Source: Pyrenopolyporus hunteri (Eukaryota; Ascomycota; Sordariomycetes; Xylariales; Hypoxylaceae). Taken from it: 64,000 bases of DNA. Location of the stretch: the NCBI GenBank assembly GCA_902806595.1, contig CADCXC010000043.1, positions 310,001 through 374,000 of the forward strand, written 5' to 3'. The notes beneath the pieces are model-generated. The model did not search any database, had not been told where the DNA came from, and saw only the letters and a program-made list of their open reading frames with translations. Position numbers and translations under genes: made by a program. This document shows, one piece after another, positions 1 to 11,138 of this stretch. The first letter of the stretch is position 1, and each line of letters begins with the position of its first letter.

Positions 1-565
1 TCAGTCGGGGTTTGTCGACTTATATCGGCGATTACAGCTCGACCTTAGTCAGTGCCCCCCAGCCTCGCTCCCAACTATCGTCGGTTTAGGTCGATACCAG
101 CCGACGTGATCGACCTCGAAGGCGGTACAGAATCCGGATCTATTCTCGGCCTTGCCGGTCTTCATTTGTATTGTTGGGCGTCGCCATCTTCGAGCAGTTG
201 GTCCGTGGCTCTTCACAATCCTAATATTCCAGCGAAAGGAGGGCAGTCGGGCTACCACGGAATTAGGGGTACTCCCTTAGTGAGGTAAAGGTCTTCCGAG
301 GTACGTTAACCCCTAACTGGATTACTATACCTTTGCCAGGTAGCTGCTAGCTATACAACACTTCCTGAGCACATCAAGATAAACTCACCAACACCGTATC
401 ACACGTACAACGACCAGCCTTGCAAACATCGAGTCCGAGTCCCCTCTAGCCAACAATCTATTCCCACGCCGCATTCCTGCTTTAAACACCACATCCATAT
501 CCTACTTTCAAGCATAATTCTCACGGATTCTCAGGGTCCTGGTGTTGATTTCCCGACTCGTTTCA
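1..565. other. 5' flank, no gene seen
   Basis: No supported coding region. Two short overlapping open frames on opposite strands near 50-290 have no recognisable domain or splice context. The last 200 bases are presumably promoter and 5' UTR of the 14-3-3-like gene. Confidence 0.5.
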
Positions 566-1585
566 ATGGCTTCCTCCGAGGTCGACCAGAAGTTCCTCGG
601 GCGCCTCGCAAAAGCTGTTGAACCGAACAATGCGCTGCTCGCATCGATGCTCTTCAAGATACTCGGCTTATCCATCAACCTAGCAGGCCAGCTAGTCAAA
701 GCGCGCAAGCAGCGCCGCCCCGATACCGCCAACGTGACGCAGTCCCTCGAGCTGTACTTCCACATATTATGGCTCTCGCGCGAGGGCCTCGTCATGCTCG
801 AGCAGTACGTCCTCCCCATGGTCGGTGACTACGTCGAGCTTAAGGTCCTCGCGTATAAGCTGCGCGCATCTTTCTACCACATCTTCGTTCTATTCCACAA
901 CAATCCCCCAGTGTCGCAGATGGGCATCACTGCTGCGCTACAAAATGTTGCTACGGACGCCGTTCCGGAGCCGTTACGGGTCGACAAGGGAAAAGGTGTG
1001 GATAGGGGGGAGCCGGCCTTCGCGCCACCCCCAAACTTCGGCCGGTCGCCCGCGCAGCCCACGCAACCGTTCGAACAAGGCGGTCCAGCACCACCCCCTG
1101 GATTCGAAGCGCACGCACAAGTGCAGCTCCCGACCATCACACCCGAAGCAGCAGCAGCATTCCTCCTCCCGTCGGTGGACTACCTACCAACAGCGCACCA
1201 GTACTTCCGAGAAGCGTGCGCGCTAGCAGACAGTCTGCTCTGGGGATCGCACTCGCTGCGACTGTCAGTGAAGACCGAGTACGCGGCGTTCCTATACGAG
1301 TGCGTGCATGACAAGGAAGGCAGCCGCAAGCTCGCGCGCGACACCATCGCCGAAGTATACGAGGCCAGCGAGGGCATGGACGACGACATGTTCAACGACG
1401 CGTGCGAGCTCGTCACCGTGCTCGGCAAGATGATGAAGCGCGGGCTTGGCGCCGGAAGTTCCAGGAGCGGTGGCAGACCGAGTCCGAGCGCCACGCTGGG
1501 AACGGGCGCGATGTCCCAGGGCGGAGAAAGCAGTGCTACCATCGTACCGCCTGTGCCGCCCGTGGGCATGGAAAACCCGATATAA
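566..1585 (+). CDS. divergent 14-3-3-like protein
   Basis: Single-exon gene of 339 codons. An in-frame GTG lies 24 nt upstream, but the first ATG is at 566 (MASSEVDQKFL...), so I start there. The middle reads LEQYVLPMVGDYVELKVLAYKLRASFYH... and, after a Pro/Gly-rich insert (about residues 135-190), AHQYFREACALADSLLW..HSLRLSVKTEYAAFLYE, then RKLARDTIAEVYEASEGMDDDMFNDACELVTVLGKMM. This follows the order of helices 4 to 9 of 14-3-3 proteins (YKMKGDYHRY / A.......P.RLGL.LN.SVFYYE / A..LA..AFDDAI), which are phosphoserine-binding dimeric adaptors. The match is divergent and interrupted by a disordered loop, so phosphopeptide binding is not assured. The C-terminus is Gly/Ser/Pro-rich. It is not the canonical 14-3-3 of the organism. 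The neighbour downstream is convergent. Confidence 0.8.
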   Translation: MASSEVDQKFLGRLAKAVEPNNALLASMLFKILGLSINLAGQLVKARKQRRPDTANVTQSLELYFHILWLSREGLVMLEQYVLPMVGDYVELKVLAYKLRASFYHIFVLFHNNPPVSQMGITAALQNVATDAVPEPLRVDKGKGVDRGEPAFAPPPNFGRSPAQPTQPFEQGGPAPPPGFEAHAQVQLPTITPEAAAAFLLPSVDYLPTAHQYFREACALADSLLWGSHSLRLSVKTEYAAFLYECVHDKEGSRKLARDTIAEVYEASEGMDDDMFNDACELVTVLGKMMKRGLGAGSSRSGGRPSPSATLGTGAMSQGGESSATIVPPVPPVGMENPI

Positions 1586-3136
1586 GGCGGGAGGAATGTT
1601 CCATGCGAGCATGATACGCCTGGTACTAATACGTTTAATACGACCATCCCACGCCTCTAGCTTGGAGGCGGAAAACCGGTCGAACACGCACTGTATTCGC
1701 GAACTTCGAGACTTGTCTCAAACCCGCACGAAATAGATGTGCAGCCACGTCTCGGCTAACAATAAACCTAGGACAGCATAGGATCATTCACAACAGCAAT
1801 CATATCTATCTCCCGAAATACCATCTATCTACAATATGTACTGGCATATTAACTCCGAACCCCTATAACCGAATCGATTAAATTTCCTCCTAAAAAACAT
1901 ACCTACACAACAACTAGCGCGTTTAAGGGCACAGAAACCACCGTCTTAGAAAGGGGAACCATACAACTACAACCTGCCTCAGAATACTTACCTACCTCAT
2001 ACATATATCTTCAACCCGTCCCGTATTGTACAGATTAGCATGATACCACCGAACAAGCAGGCACCTTAACTTCGCCCCCTACCCCTCTTCCCAGTACCCC
2101 ATTTTCTCGTTCATAAAAGCGTTTGATGATACCCAGTTCCGTCCCGCCGGATGGATTTATGGACGGACGGACGGATGACAGAGAGTCCCGTCGTTGCAGC
2201 CTATGTAATAGACACCATAATTACCTATGTATCTACCTAACTGCATAGGTAGTTAGGTAGAAGTAGTTGCAAAAAGTTTACCAGTCAAGAGTTCTAGATA
2301 GAGCTAGACCTAAGATTTTACAGACAGAAGAGAAAAGTTTGCAAAGTCTAAACTACGAAGATCTATATCGCTCCCCCCGGCCACTATGCAGGAGCCGTTT
2401 GTGCATTGTTTCGCTAATGATCACTACCACGAGAACATAGAAGGCGTTCATACGACGACTCCCAAGTCCCGAGTCCGACGGTTCCCAACAGAATATAACA
2501 TTGATTAGCAGCAGCATCTCTTCAAACATATGATAGTTAAGACGCTATTCTAGGGAGTAGAGTAATACCGACTTGTAAAGTATTCCCAGCCCCTAAAACA
2601 AGTCAAAAAAGTGGTGATCGACATATTTTAACAGGCAAACGGAGGCCAACCCGACGGCTAGGTTCACAACGCCTTCGTAACTCCTAGGAGCGAGTATACA
2701 ACCACTAAAGTGCAGCCATGGAAAGAAAACTCAGTCTCATTGCTAGGACGTAATTGAGGGTATCATATATCTATCCCACGCCAAGCCTAGACGCCCGCCT
2801 ACCTCTCGCCCATGAGAGCATCTATCCATCATTCATTCAATAACTCATGCATTCTATCCTATCGCCACCCTTTATCCAAAGCGAACAGTTTTATCCCTTA
2901 CACTACACCTCCCCGTCATAACAGTAGGCATCTTCTCCTCACTGAAACCTTACACTTCCCCTGCCACTCTCCGACGCAGCCGTCTCCCCCGGTACAGGAG
3001 CCGTACACTTCCAGCTCATCTTCTCCCTCTTCCGGCTCTCTCCGCTCGCCGCCAACCGTCTCCTCTTCTCGCGCTCCACAACCACGCTATCGCGGCTCCT
3101 CAAGCTCGGCGTCTGCAACGGCCTGCCCGCGCTTCC
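1586..3136. other. intergenic, convergent genes
   Basis: About 1.55 kb between the 3' ends of two convergent genes. It holds a short GGAC microsatellite near 2161-2175 and an imperfect inverted repeat of ACCTA/TAGGT units around 2223-2262. No supported gene. The 2812-3231 open frame runs antisense into the next gene and is Ser/Pro/Arg low complexity. Confidence 0.5.
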
Positions 3137-4171
3137 CTACTTGGCCTTGGCCTTGGCCGCCGCCGCCGCGACCTGCTCCTCGTACTCGGTGCCGCACACC
3201 TCGTCGAGCTCCTCCACGATGCGCACCATGAACTCGAAGATCCGGCGCGCCTCGTCCACCACGTCCCGCCTCTCCGCGTCCTCCAGCGCGCACCGCGCCG
3301 CCTCCACCCGGTCCTTGAACGCGCGCTTCAGGTCCTCGCCGTCCTCCGGCGTCGCGAACCGGAAGAACCCCAGCGGCGCCTCCTGCTGCTGCTCCGGCGC
3401 GCTCTCGGGCTCGACCTCGAACGCGCCGGGCATCTTCATCTTCCTTCCCCTAGCCTTCGCGCTGCCCCCGCCCCCAGAGGAGGACCCAGACCCGGAGCCG
3501 GACGAGCGTGCCGCGTCCGCGAGGAGCCCGTCCTCCAGCGGCAGGCGGGCCCAGAAGCCGTCGTCGCGGGCCGCGCGCTCGAGGGACGCGCGGATAAAGC
3601 GGCCGCCCGCGAACAGCGCGAGGTAGAGGACCCAGGCGTAGGCGAGGAGCACGTGGGGCCTCTCGGCGACGGCGGCGCGGACGCGCGCCAGGACGTCGCG
3701 GAGCACGGGCCCGCGGGCCGTCTCGTCGATCCGGGCGCGCACGTCGTCGTCGGACCAGCCGGTCAGCGCGGCGAGGTCGGCCCGCAGGGCGGCCTCGCGG
3801 GCCATCCCGTCGACGCGGACGTCCGCGAGGACGGCGCGGATGCGCGCGGGCGCGCGGATGCGCACCGGGATGAACACTTCGATCCCGGAGTCCGTGAAGG
3901 CCGACGTGGGGGTGGGGCGGTCGGCGACGATGTCGGTCCAGAGGGACTCGAAGGCCTGGTAAATGGGGGCGATGTGGAGCAGCCCGTGGGTGTAGTTCTT
4001 GGCGTCGTCGGCGTGGGGAGGGAGGGCTAGGCGTAGACGCTGGACGACGAGCTTGTTGAGCTTGGTGTGTAGGGGCCGAGTGGCGCTGTTGATAGATTCG
4101 CCTAGAGAGGGCTCGGGGAGGGTCTCCGGCGTGGGAGTGGGTGCGTAGCCGTAGCCGGTTTTGGAAGGCAT
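3137..4171 (-). CDS. heme oxygenase-like protein
   Basis: Intronless 344-aa frame starting at an ATG at 4171. The N-terminal part LGESINSATRPLHTKLNKLV carries the heme-oxygenase entry helix with the likely proximal heme-ligand His at residue 35. The segment LLAYAWVLYLALFAGGRFIRASL (about 175-197) occupies the place of the distal helix, with the flexible Gly-Gly at 189-190. The C-terminal PLGFFRF...LKRAFKDRVEAA resembles the closing helices of the fold. Members cleave heme to biliverdin, iron and CO. There is no signal peptide and no obvious C-terminal membrane anchor, so it is probably soluble. A low-complexity Ser/Gly/Lys insert (about 222-266) separates the last helices. Codon use is strongly GC-biased. 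The fold call is firm; catalytic activity is inferred, since the canonical GDLSGG distal motif is only partly kept. Confidence 0.75.
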   Translation of the reverse strand: MPSKTGYGYAPTPTPETLPEPSLGESINSATRPLHTKLNKLVVQRLRLALPPHADDAKNYTHGLLHIAPIYQAFESLWTDIVADRPTPTSAFTDSGIEVFIPVRIRAPARIRAVLADVRVDGMAREAALRADLAALTGWSDDDVRARIDETARGPVLRDVLARVRAAVAERPHVLLAYAWVLYLALFAGGRFIRASLERAARDDGFWARLPLEDGLLADAARSSGSGSGSSSGGGGSAKARGRKMKMPGAFEVEPESAPEQQQEAPLGFFRFATPEDGEDLKRAFKDRVEAARCALEDAERRDVVDEARRIFEFMVRIVEELDEVCGTEYEEQVAAAAAKAKAK

Positions 4172-5798
4172 ATTGTGTTGATATGTGGTACAGTAAGGTT
4201 GGGTAGAGACAGTGTGGATGGGAGTTTGTAGGCCGTGAAGCCTTAAAGGGTTGCGGTAATAATTCTTAATAGAACAATCTAGGAATTTCGGGAAGGGATA
4301 GATGGTTTAAGTAGGTAGGTAGATAGTTGAGGAGGTAGGCATCAGAGTAAAGCTATAGACCGACCGGAGAGACGCTTTAAAGTACGGACAGGTGACCGAC
4401 TTTTGTCAGAATCGAGTCACGGCCACAGTCACGGTGAAGGTCCTTCCCTCGGAGAATAGCTAGCCACAACTACGTATGACCGAAGCAAACGCCTCTCCTG
4501 CAGTGTCTAAGACGTGGAAAGTACAGCAGCTGTGAAACTGACCCAGAGGTAAGGAGCAAATCGGGACCAAGAGGGCAGCCACACGCTTTTAGAATCAGGG
4601 CGGTCGAGATGCTTCCCCCGGGTCACTCGCTACTAGCTTATGTAATAGTACGGGTTTGTTACTTTCGAGGGGAATAAGATGAGACGTTGCGGCTCTGTTG
4701 TGTAAGTGTATTGAACATCCCCTAGACCTCCGTCCATAAGACGACACGCCTCGAGCCAGGTGAGCAGTGTAACGCCCAAGCGATACGGCATTACCCGACG
4801 TGGGAAGAGGCTTTTATATAACCGGAGATAGTGGCTGGGCGAGTCGCCACGAAAAAGGTAGGCGAAACTTCAACTAGGATGTGTGCATCGGCTCGGTTTA
4901 TACGCCAGTCGGTGAAGAGACGGATAGACCCCGTACCATTCCGTTGGGACGGTTAGCTACGCATATAAGGCAGCTAGCCGTGACAAACCTCTCGACTTGA
5001 AATGTTGAGAGGCGGGTATCTTCTTTTCAAACGAGAACGAACCAAGAGTCCGAAGAATCGAGCGTAAGCGGTCATGATTGGGAAGTGGCTGGCTATCACT
5101 TGAGACAATTATCGGGAACATGACTCTGCGAGCTAGTGCCGTTGCGGTCTAGATCAGCTCACCGAGTCTCATACTAAATCCAGTACTAAATTAGGTATGT
5201 AGCATAGACGATGGAGAATCAGAAGTATCCATATTCCTGGATTTATCAGGCTCGGATATTAGCTCGACTTGGGGGTTTTTGTGAGACTCTAGTGATAGGC
5301 AACGGAGCGGAAGCTGAGCCCCCTAACGGGCGGGAGCATGATCACGTCCTCTTTACGTGCGGACGCGTGGCTCTCCCTTGCTTAATCGAGTAACATACCT
5401 CATAATTGGCATCGATGACCTTGGATCTGTTTGATCTAATCTAATCAACTTAGTAGATTAGGAGGTCGAGTAATAGAACGCCCACCGGCCTAAGTTTGAT
5501 AAGGCGCTACTCGGCCGTTAGTTACTTGAACAACACCAGATTTGCCACGTCGTAGGAGGATCCCATACCTAGTCTCACAGAGCACCCTCGTAATAGGTGA
5601 GTGAATTGGTTATGTACATCGTCAGACCTCGGGTCCTGTATATGGTACAAGCCTAGAATAAGTATTCTATCTATATATAATGTGTCATGTCTAATATCCA
5701 TGCACCCGGTTGCCGAATCTGGCCTTCCCATCCGTGACGCCGCACCGCCCTATGTCCCGTTTGAGCGATTAAGAAAGGAGTTATATAGGAGTAAAAAG
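4172..5798. other. intergenic, no gene seen
   Basis: About 1.6 kb upstream of the heme-oxygenase-like gene and downstream of the SLC35F5-type gene, both on the minus strand. Only short open frames (60-70 codons) without domains, splice signals or codon bias. Presumably promoter of the minus-strand gene to its left plus 3' UTR of the one to its right. Confidence 0.5.
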
Positions 5799-7317
5799 TC
5801 ACGGCTCAGCCGTTCTCCGCTCGGGATTAGCCTTGGTCCCGTCTTCTTCCTCGTGGCTCTCGTGGTTGATAAAGATGAAAGAAACAAGAACGATCGCGGC
5901 GCCGATCCAATAAATGAAGCTAGAGTATTGGGCGTATTGGATCATCTCGCCGATCAAGGAAAGCGGGATGGTTAGGGAGAGGCCGACGGTGACGACCAAC
6001 GGCGTCGTTAGCAACATGGCGTACGCCCACGAGATATCCGAGATGAAGGAAGATATCGAGTTAAGCTGCGTCGATGTTAGCGTTGAAAATCCATGGCTAA
6101 GGAACAGATTGACGCCATACCATAATAATCGCCCAGATCTTGCCGTCCGGAGGTAGTTCGAACTATTGTCCTCTGTTAGCGCGTCCTCACCTCAAGCCAT
6201 TTCGGACAGAAGTCAGGCACAACATACCGGCTCAATGCCTGTAAAATGCAGGATGATAAACAGAGGCCACAAGAGGAGAATATTAAAAATGCCCACGAGG
6301 CCGAAAAACAGGGGCATATTAACGCGCTCCTCGTTCCCGATGCGCACCTTCATCACCACCACATACAACCCATACACCACAGCGCTGAAGAATGCCATAG
6401 CATCGCCGATAGCAATCTGCTGCTGGCTCTTGTGCGGGAAGTTGCCGCGGTTATCGTCGTTGTCCTGGCCGGACAAGTCGACGGTGGAAATGAGCACGAT
6501 GCCCGAGAGCGAGGCCAGCACGCCGACGAGCTTGCGGACGGAGAAGGGCTCGATGCGCATGACGGCGCAGAAGATGAGGGTCCAGACGCTGCTGGTGGAC
6601 GTGAGGATCGTCACGCTCGCCACGCTCGTGTACTCCAGGCACGCGGAGGCGAAGTAATTGCCCAGGAACCAGATCATGCAGAACTCGAGGCTGAAGCGCG
6701 CCGTCTCCAGGAACGACAGCTTGTCCGTCGGCTTCGGCAGGTCCACGGCCTCAAGGCTGCCCTCGTCGTCCACCAGCAGTCTCTGCCCCGCCGTGACCTC
6801 TTCCTCCTCCTCCTGCGACTTGAGGCCCTCGACGCCGCGGTACTTGGCCCGCCACTCCTGGACGACCTGGTTCCTGACGCGCGCGAGGCCGCCGTTCTGT
6901 ATTACGTATTTTATGGATATCGGGATCATCGACAGCGCGAATATGGACGTGTTCATGTACACTAGGAAGAACGGTTTATCGTATGTGTGGTCGGAAAATA
7001 TATACTTCGAAATGCTGAGTTAGCCGGGTGCGGCGCTAACGGGCCAGCTCTCGTGGAATGATAATACTCACACTGGCGAGGAAGTTCGACGCCGTCCACA
7101 GGAAGACAGTGAGCAAGAGAAGACTAATACCCAGGGTTCTCCTGGCCATATTCCTCATGCCGCCGCCTTTCGAGCCCAAGCTCGGGATGCTTCCCCAGGA
7201 CGCGGATAACCCGGACGCATTCTCGGAGGGGGGCGGAGGCTCAGAAAGCCTCAGTATCGGACCATCGTGTTCTGGTTGGCCTTCGCTCGTCAAGGCTATC
7301 GACTCTGGCGCTGCCAT
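5799..7317 (-). CDS. SLC35F5/EamA-type membrane transporter
   Basis: Four exons rebuilt by hand: 7072-7317, 6228-7004, 6121-6162 and 5799-6065 (443 aa). Donors read GTGAGT, GTATGT and GTATGG; acceptors are GAAG, ATAG and GCAG. Frame is kept at every junction. The spliced protein gives NFLAS-YIFSDHTYDKPFF, HFTGIEP-FELPPDGKIWAII and then LNSISSFISDISWAYAMLLTTPLVVTVGLSLTIPLSLIGE across the junctions. This is the hallmark order of the YML018c/THI74/SLC35F5 group in the drug/metabolite transporter superfamily: about ten membrane helices with a hydrophilic loop (about residues 115-160) rich in Glu. Yeast relatives lie in the vacuolar membrane; the substrate is unknown. The 42-nt third exon is easily missed by gene callers. 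Family is confident; substrate is not assigned. Confidence 0.92.
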
Positions 7318-8422
7318 GTCGTCGTGTCGTGGGATGAGCGCAGCGCCGGTGGGTGGTTTAAGGGTCCCGGCTGGGCGTGAAAACGATCGCGTGAGACCGA
7401 AGCATCTATAATCTGACTAAAGGAGGGGATCGGCGTCGATAATCGCAGGGATCGTGACTCGGAGCCGGAAACGAACATAAAGACGTCTAACAGAGAAACA
7501 ATAACGAAAGTTGTCCAAAAGGGAATGAATTCGAAGGCTCCGAAACAAGTTGGCGCATGTCAAAAGGGTTCGTTCGATCCTACAGTTACAAAAGTTGCAG
7601 AGTTGCGGCGTGCTTCGGCCATTTGAGACGCCGAGACTTTTTGGTCTTGGCCCCCTGAGTTCTGCGCATCATATAGTGGGTTTGCTTAGGGGGTGCGAAG
7701 CTGATTGGTACGGTAGGTGCTGCACTAGAGGTACCTACCTATTAGGAGGTACTAGGGGAGGTCAGCACGTCACATCCATTGATAGGTATCATAGTATGTG
7801 ACTGATATAGACCTAATTGCATGTGCTACGGTATGATTAGGTACCTATATTCAGCGAATTGGTGACGGATGTATGAGTTGGTATCTGGTGACTCGTGAGC
7901 GGCCGCGCAGAACCGTCGATGCGTTTTTACTTGATGTTAAATCAGGCAGCAAAACATGGTCATCAGCTCACTTTCAGGTGGTATCGAGGAGGCACTCTGC
8001 AATTACGAAATGAATAAACAACCACGTCTGAATGCTAACTTGGGAAATATCGAAATGCCTTAATAGAAACCCCCTCGATCAGTGAACCTGGATGATGAGA
8101 AGACGCCTATGTAAGACTCAATTCTACTGTACCGTACTGTACCACCAATGGGTCAGGTCAAATGCAACGTCTCGACTGTCTCTATAAACTCATTATGAAC
8201 GTGGTTCAGGCAATTCCACCGCCTCGAATCAGTATTATCGTGTCCCCTGCAGCGCCTAAAATCCGGAGTCCTTCATACAAAGAGGCAAACGATGGTCGGG
8301 AAGAGCGCAATAAGCTGCGGGTAGATGACCAAGGCTCACGCAAACCGGATGAACCCTGGAACCATCAGAACGATGACGCACGTGATGGATAAAATGCTGG
8401 GAATATTACGGTCGATGACCTT
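7318..8422. other. intergenic, no gene seen
   Basis: About 1.1 kb between two minus-strand genes. It contains a GGTACCTACC-type motif cluster at about 7730-7765. No supported coding sequence; the 8162-8392 open frame lies in the likely 3' UTR of ypt7. Confidence 0.45.
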
Positions 8423-9429
8423 TCAGCATGCGCAACCATCGCGGTCGTTCTCGATATGGATGTTAATGGGGTCTTGGAAGTCCCCGCTATACTCTTCCGA
8501 CTCCTCTTGCGCCAGTGCATGTCGTGCGATGACTATAATATAATGTTAGAATAGCCTGTTAATAGAAAAGAGAACTGAATGAATACCATCGAATGCTTGC
8601 TCTACGTTGACCGCCTCCTTCGCACTGGTCTCAAAATAGGGGATATCACCCTTGGAGTGGCAGAAAGTAGCCGCTCTCTTGCTTGAGACCTGTAGGTTGT
8701 AAGTATGTAATTGATGCTTGTAGACGATTGGCCTTGACTTACCACCCGCTTGCTCTCGTCGATATCGATCTTGTTTCCGAGTACGACCTTAAGTGATACT
8801 ATTAGCTACCATCCACGGACCCCCGACGATGATGTTTCTTACGAAGGGGAAGTTCTCGGGGTCCCTCGGGGAAGCCTGGATTAAGAACTCGTCTCTCCAG
8901 CTATCCAGCGAATCGAAACTCTTGGAGTTGTTGACATCAAAGACCAATACGCAGCAGTCGGCACCTCGGTAGAACGCGACGCCTAGGGATTGAAAGCGCT
9001 CCTGGCCGGCCGTATCCCAGAGCTATGCATCGTTAGTTATACCTCCTCCTTAGCGAGCCCGGACGTCATTTCATACCTGGACTGTGACTGGTTGGTCATC
9101 GATAAGGACCTTTTGGATTAGGAAATCGGCACCGATGGTAGCCTTGTAACTGGCGCTGAACTTCTTATTGACCTATCCGACATGAAACATTAGTCTCGTA
9201 TCGTCCTTCGGGTCGGAATCGGAGGGGTCGTGGAGAGAATCGGTCGGGTCGCGGATCATAACATACGTATTGATTCAGCAAGCTCGTCTTCCCAACGCCG
9301 CTGTCGCCCAGGACGATAACCTAGGCAGACGGAGTGTTAGCTTACAGAAACGAACATGTAAATAAAACTTATGTCATTTGAATAATTATTCGTTATTACC
9401 TTCAAGATGGCCCCCTTCCTAGAAGCCAT
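8423..9429 (-). CDS. ypt7: Rab7-type GTPase Ypt7
   Basis: Seven exons rebuilt by hand: 9400-9429, 9267-9320, 9077-9172, 8843-9022, 8743-8787, 8587-8689 and 8423-8532, coding 205 aa. All six introns are 53-94 nt with GT..AG ends. The protein starts MASRKGAILKVIVLGDSGVGKTS (P-loop) and has the Rab7-type switch region KATIGADF, WDTAGQERFQSLG, the guanine-specificity motifs NKID and ETSAK, and ends in Cys-Ala-Cys for double prenylation. Rab7/Ypt7 directs late endosome, autophagosome and homotypic vacuole fusion through HOPS. No open frame longer than about 60 codons survives in the genomic sequence because the exons are so short, so the gene is invisible to simple ORF scans. Every key residue looks intact. 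Confidence 0.97.
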
Positions 9430-10517
9430 GGCGGAAGTCGATCTGGCGGCTCTTGGTAGATTGTTTGGTGGTTAACAAAGTCGGTTGATAAAGATCGATT
9501 GAGGAACTTAAATTTATTGCGCTGCTCCGAATGGGGTTCGGGTCGGACTAACTGGGCTTGTGCGATTGTTGTTAGTAGACGGCGGTAGTACTTGGTTGCG
9601 TTGCGTTGTTGAAGTTGTAATTGTAGAGTTGCCGTTGCAGATGCAGAGGCAGATGCAATTGTAGGTACCTGTTTGGAGACCTGGGGCAGCTGGATGGGAT
9701 TAGCGCTGGTCGGACCTTCACAGATACGGGCTACCTGATGCAGGAGCTCTGATAAGGCGTTAAGGCTTGTAACCATTAGCGAGCATGAGATCAATGATTA
9801 GTGGCTATAGGCAGCTACGTATGTACATTTTCCCCACCTAGAACAATGCTTAGGAGCTACCTACCAAATAGGTATGTACTTGTACCTGCACACATAACCA
9901 CTGCTCAACCGTGCATTGCTGATGTTAAAGTACCCCAACGGTACTCACCTTTTTCCTTGTCGACGTCTACGAATCACCTATAGGTACATATTTGTCCTTA
10001 CTTCGACTTTTGATCAGGCGGGTTGACTTGATGGCGGCGGCGAGGGGAATAAGTTAGTCAAATGAGAAACAGTTATGCGTATCGATGTGCCTACTTGTTA
10101 CAGTAGTAATACTGTTCGTGAGCCGTGCAGCGCTTGCATAGAGATAGCCAAGTTTGGAAGCATGAACTAATCTGGAGCATCACCGGGATCTTAATGTTCG
10201 GTCCTGCGGGATATGTATGCGGATATGATCTACTCCGTGCTCCGGCGTAGAAGAGCCTCTCTATACTAAGTATTGCAGATGGCGATTGCTGAGGAACCCT
10301 GTTCGTGTCAGGGAAGAACTTCAATGACAGCGTCTTGTCATGATGTCATACTTCATCATGTCCGGTATATGGCATCACAGTTATGGCTGGTTTGATGATC
10401 TTCAGGCTTCGAGTTATCCAATGCTTTTGACTACAAAAACTTACCTCTATATTCTTCTCTAAGTTCCCTACGTCCTTCGAATCAGTAAATTTGCGAGTTT
10501 CACTTTGGTTATTCATA
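9430..10517. other. divergent promoter region, no gene seen
   Basis: About 1.1 kb between the divergent ypt7 and small mitochondrial-protein genes. It includes a TGCAGATGCAGAGG-like CT/GA-rich stretch near 9600-9660 and several TAGGTACC motifs (9661, 9870, 9980). Open frames here lack ATG starts or domains. Confidence 0.45.
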
Positions 10518-11138
10518 ATGGTGGCCGTTCGTATCAACAATCCGCTCAACGCCTTGCGGGCTACCCGCACTCGCACCCCTCGAGCCTACCGCGCTTTCGC
10601 CGCTAGCCCTCGCTACTATTCGCAACAGGGCTATGGCGATGGAAAGGGAAACCCTACCTCTGAGAACCCCCAGAGCCAACCGTCCTCAAGTGCCGCGCAG
10701 CAGTCGTCCGAGCACCCTGGCCCAAGTCCACCCGACGTGGGTAAGGGAACGGGCGGTGGTCCTACCAAGGCCGGTCTCTCCGAGAGCATGAACAAGGCTG
10801 CCGACCGCGAGTCGGGAGGGAAGTCTCCGGAGGATGCCAGTGCGCAGTCCGGAGGATCGAGGTCTAAGGAGGCCATCGAGACCGGGGGAAGCCCTACTGG
10901 CGGGAAGATCGCCAACGCGGCAAGCCAGAGCGGAGGTGAGGCGCTGAAAGGACCCCAGGGCAAGGACGCACCCAGCCCCAAGATCCATAACCAGGCGGTC
11001 CCCGGCATTAGAGAAGGGTTGAGTGACGAACAAAAGCAGGAAGTCGAAAGGCATAACCAGGACTTCGATAAACGGCACGACCGGGCTTCGTCCGCCTCGC
11101 AAGACAAGGTCAACCCGAAGTTCTGGAAGGGAACGTAA
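10518..11138 (+). CDS. fungal mitochondrial low-complexity protein
   Basis: 206 codons from the ATG at 10518; the frame is open 27 nt further upstream but only from a TTG. The N-terminus MVAVRINNPLNALRATRTRTPRAYRAFAASPRYYSQQ is Arg-rich, free of acidic residues and ends in a YYSQQ-type cleavage context, as in mitochondrial matrix presequences. The rest is Gly/Ser/Pro-rich and hydrophilic (GYGDGKGNPTSENPQ, EHPGPSPPDVGKGTGG, PTKAG) with a short charged end NPKFWKG. I recognise this as a conserved type of uncharacterised protein in filamentous ascomycetes, in which GYGDGKG and EHPGP recur, but no function is known to me. Intrinsic disorder is likely. Divergent from ypt7. Confidence 0.75.
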   Translation: MVAVRINNPLNALRATRTRTPRAYRAFAASPRYYSQQGYGDGKGNPTSENPQSQPSSSAAQQSSEHPGPSPPDVGKGTGGGPTKAGLSESMNKAADRESGGKSPEDASAQSGGSRSKEAIETGGSPTGGKIANAASQSGGEALKGPQGKDAPSPKIHNQAVPGIREGLSDEQKQEVERHNQDFDKRHDRASSASQDKVNPKFWKGT

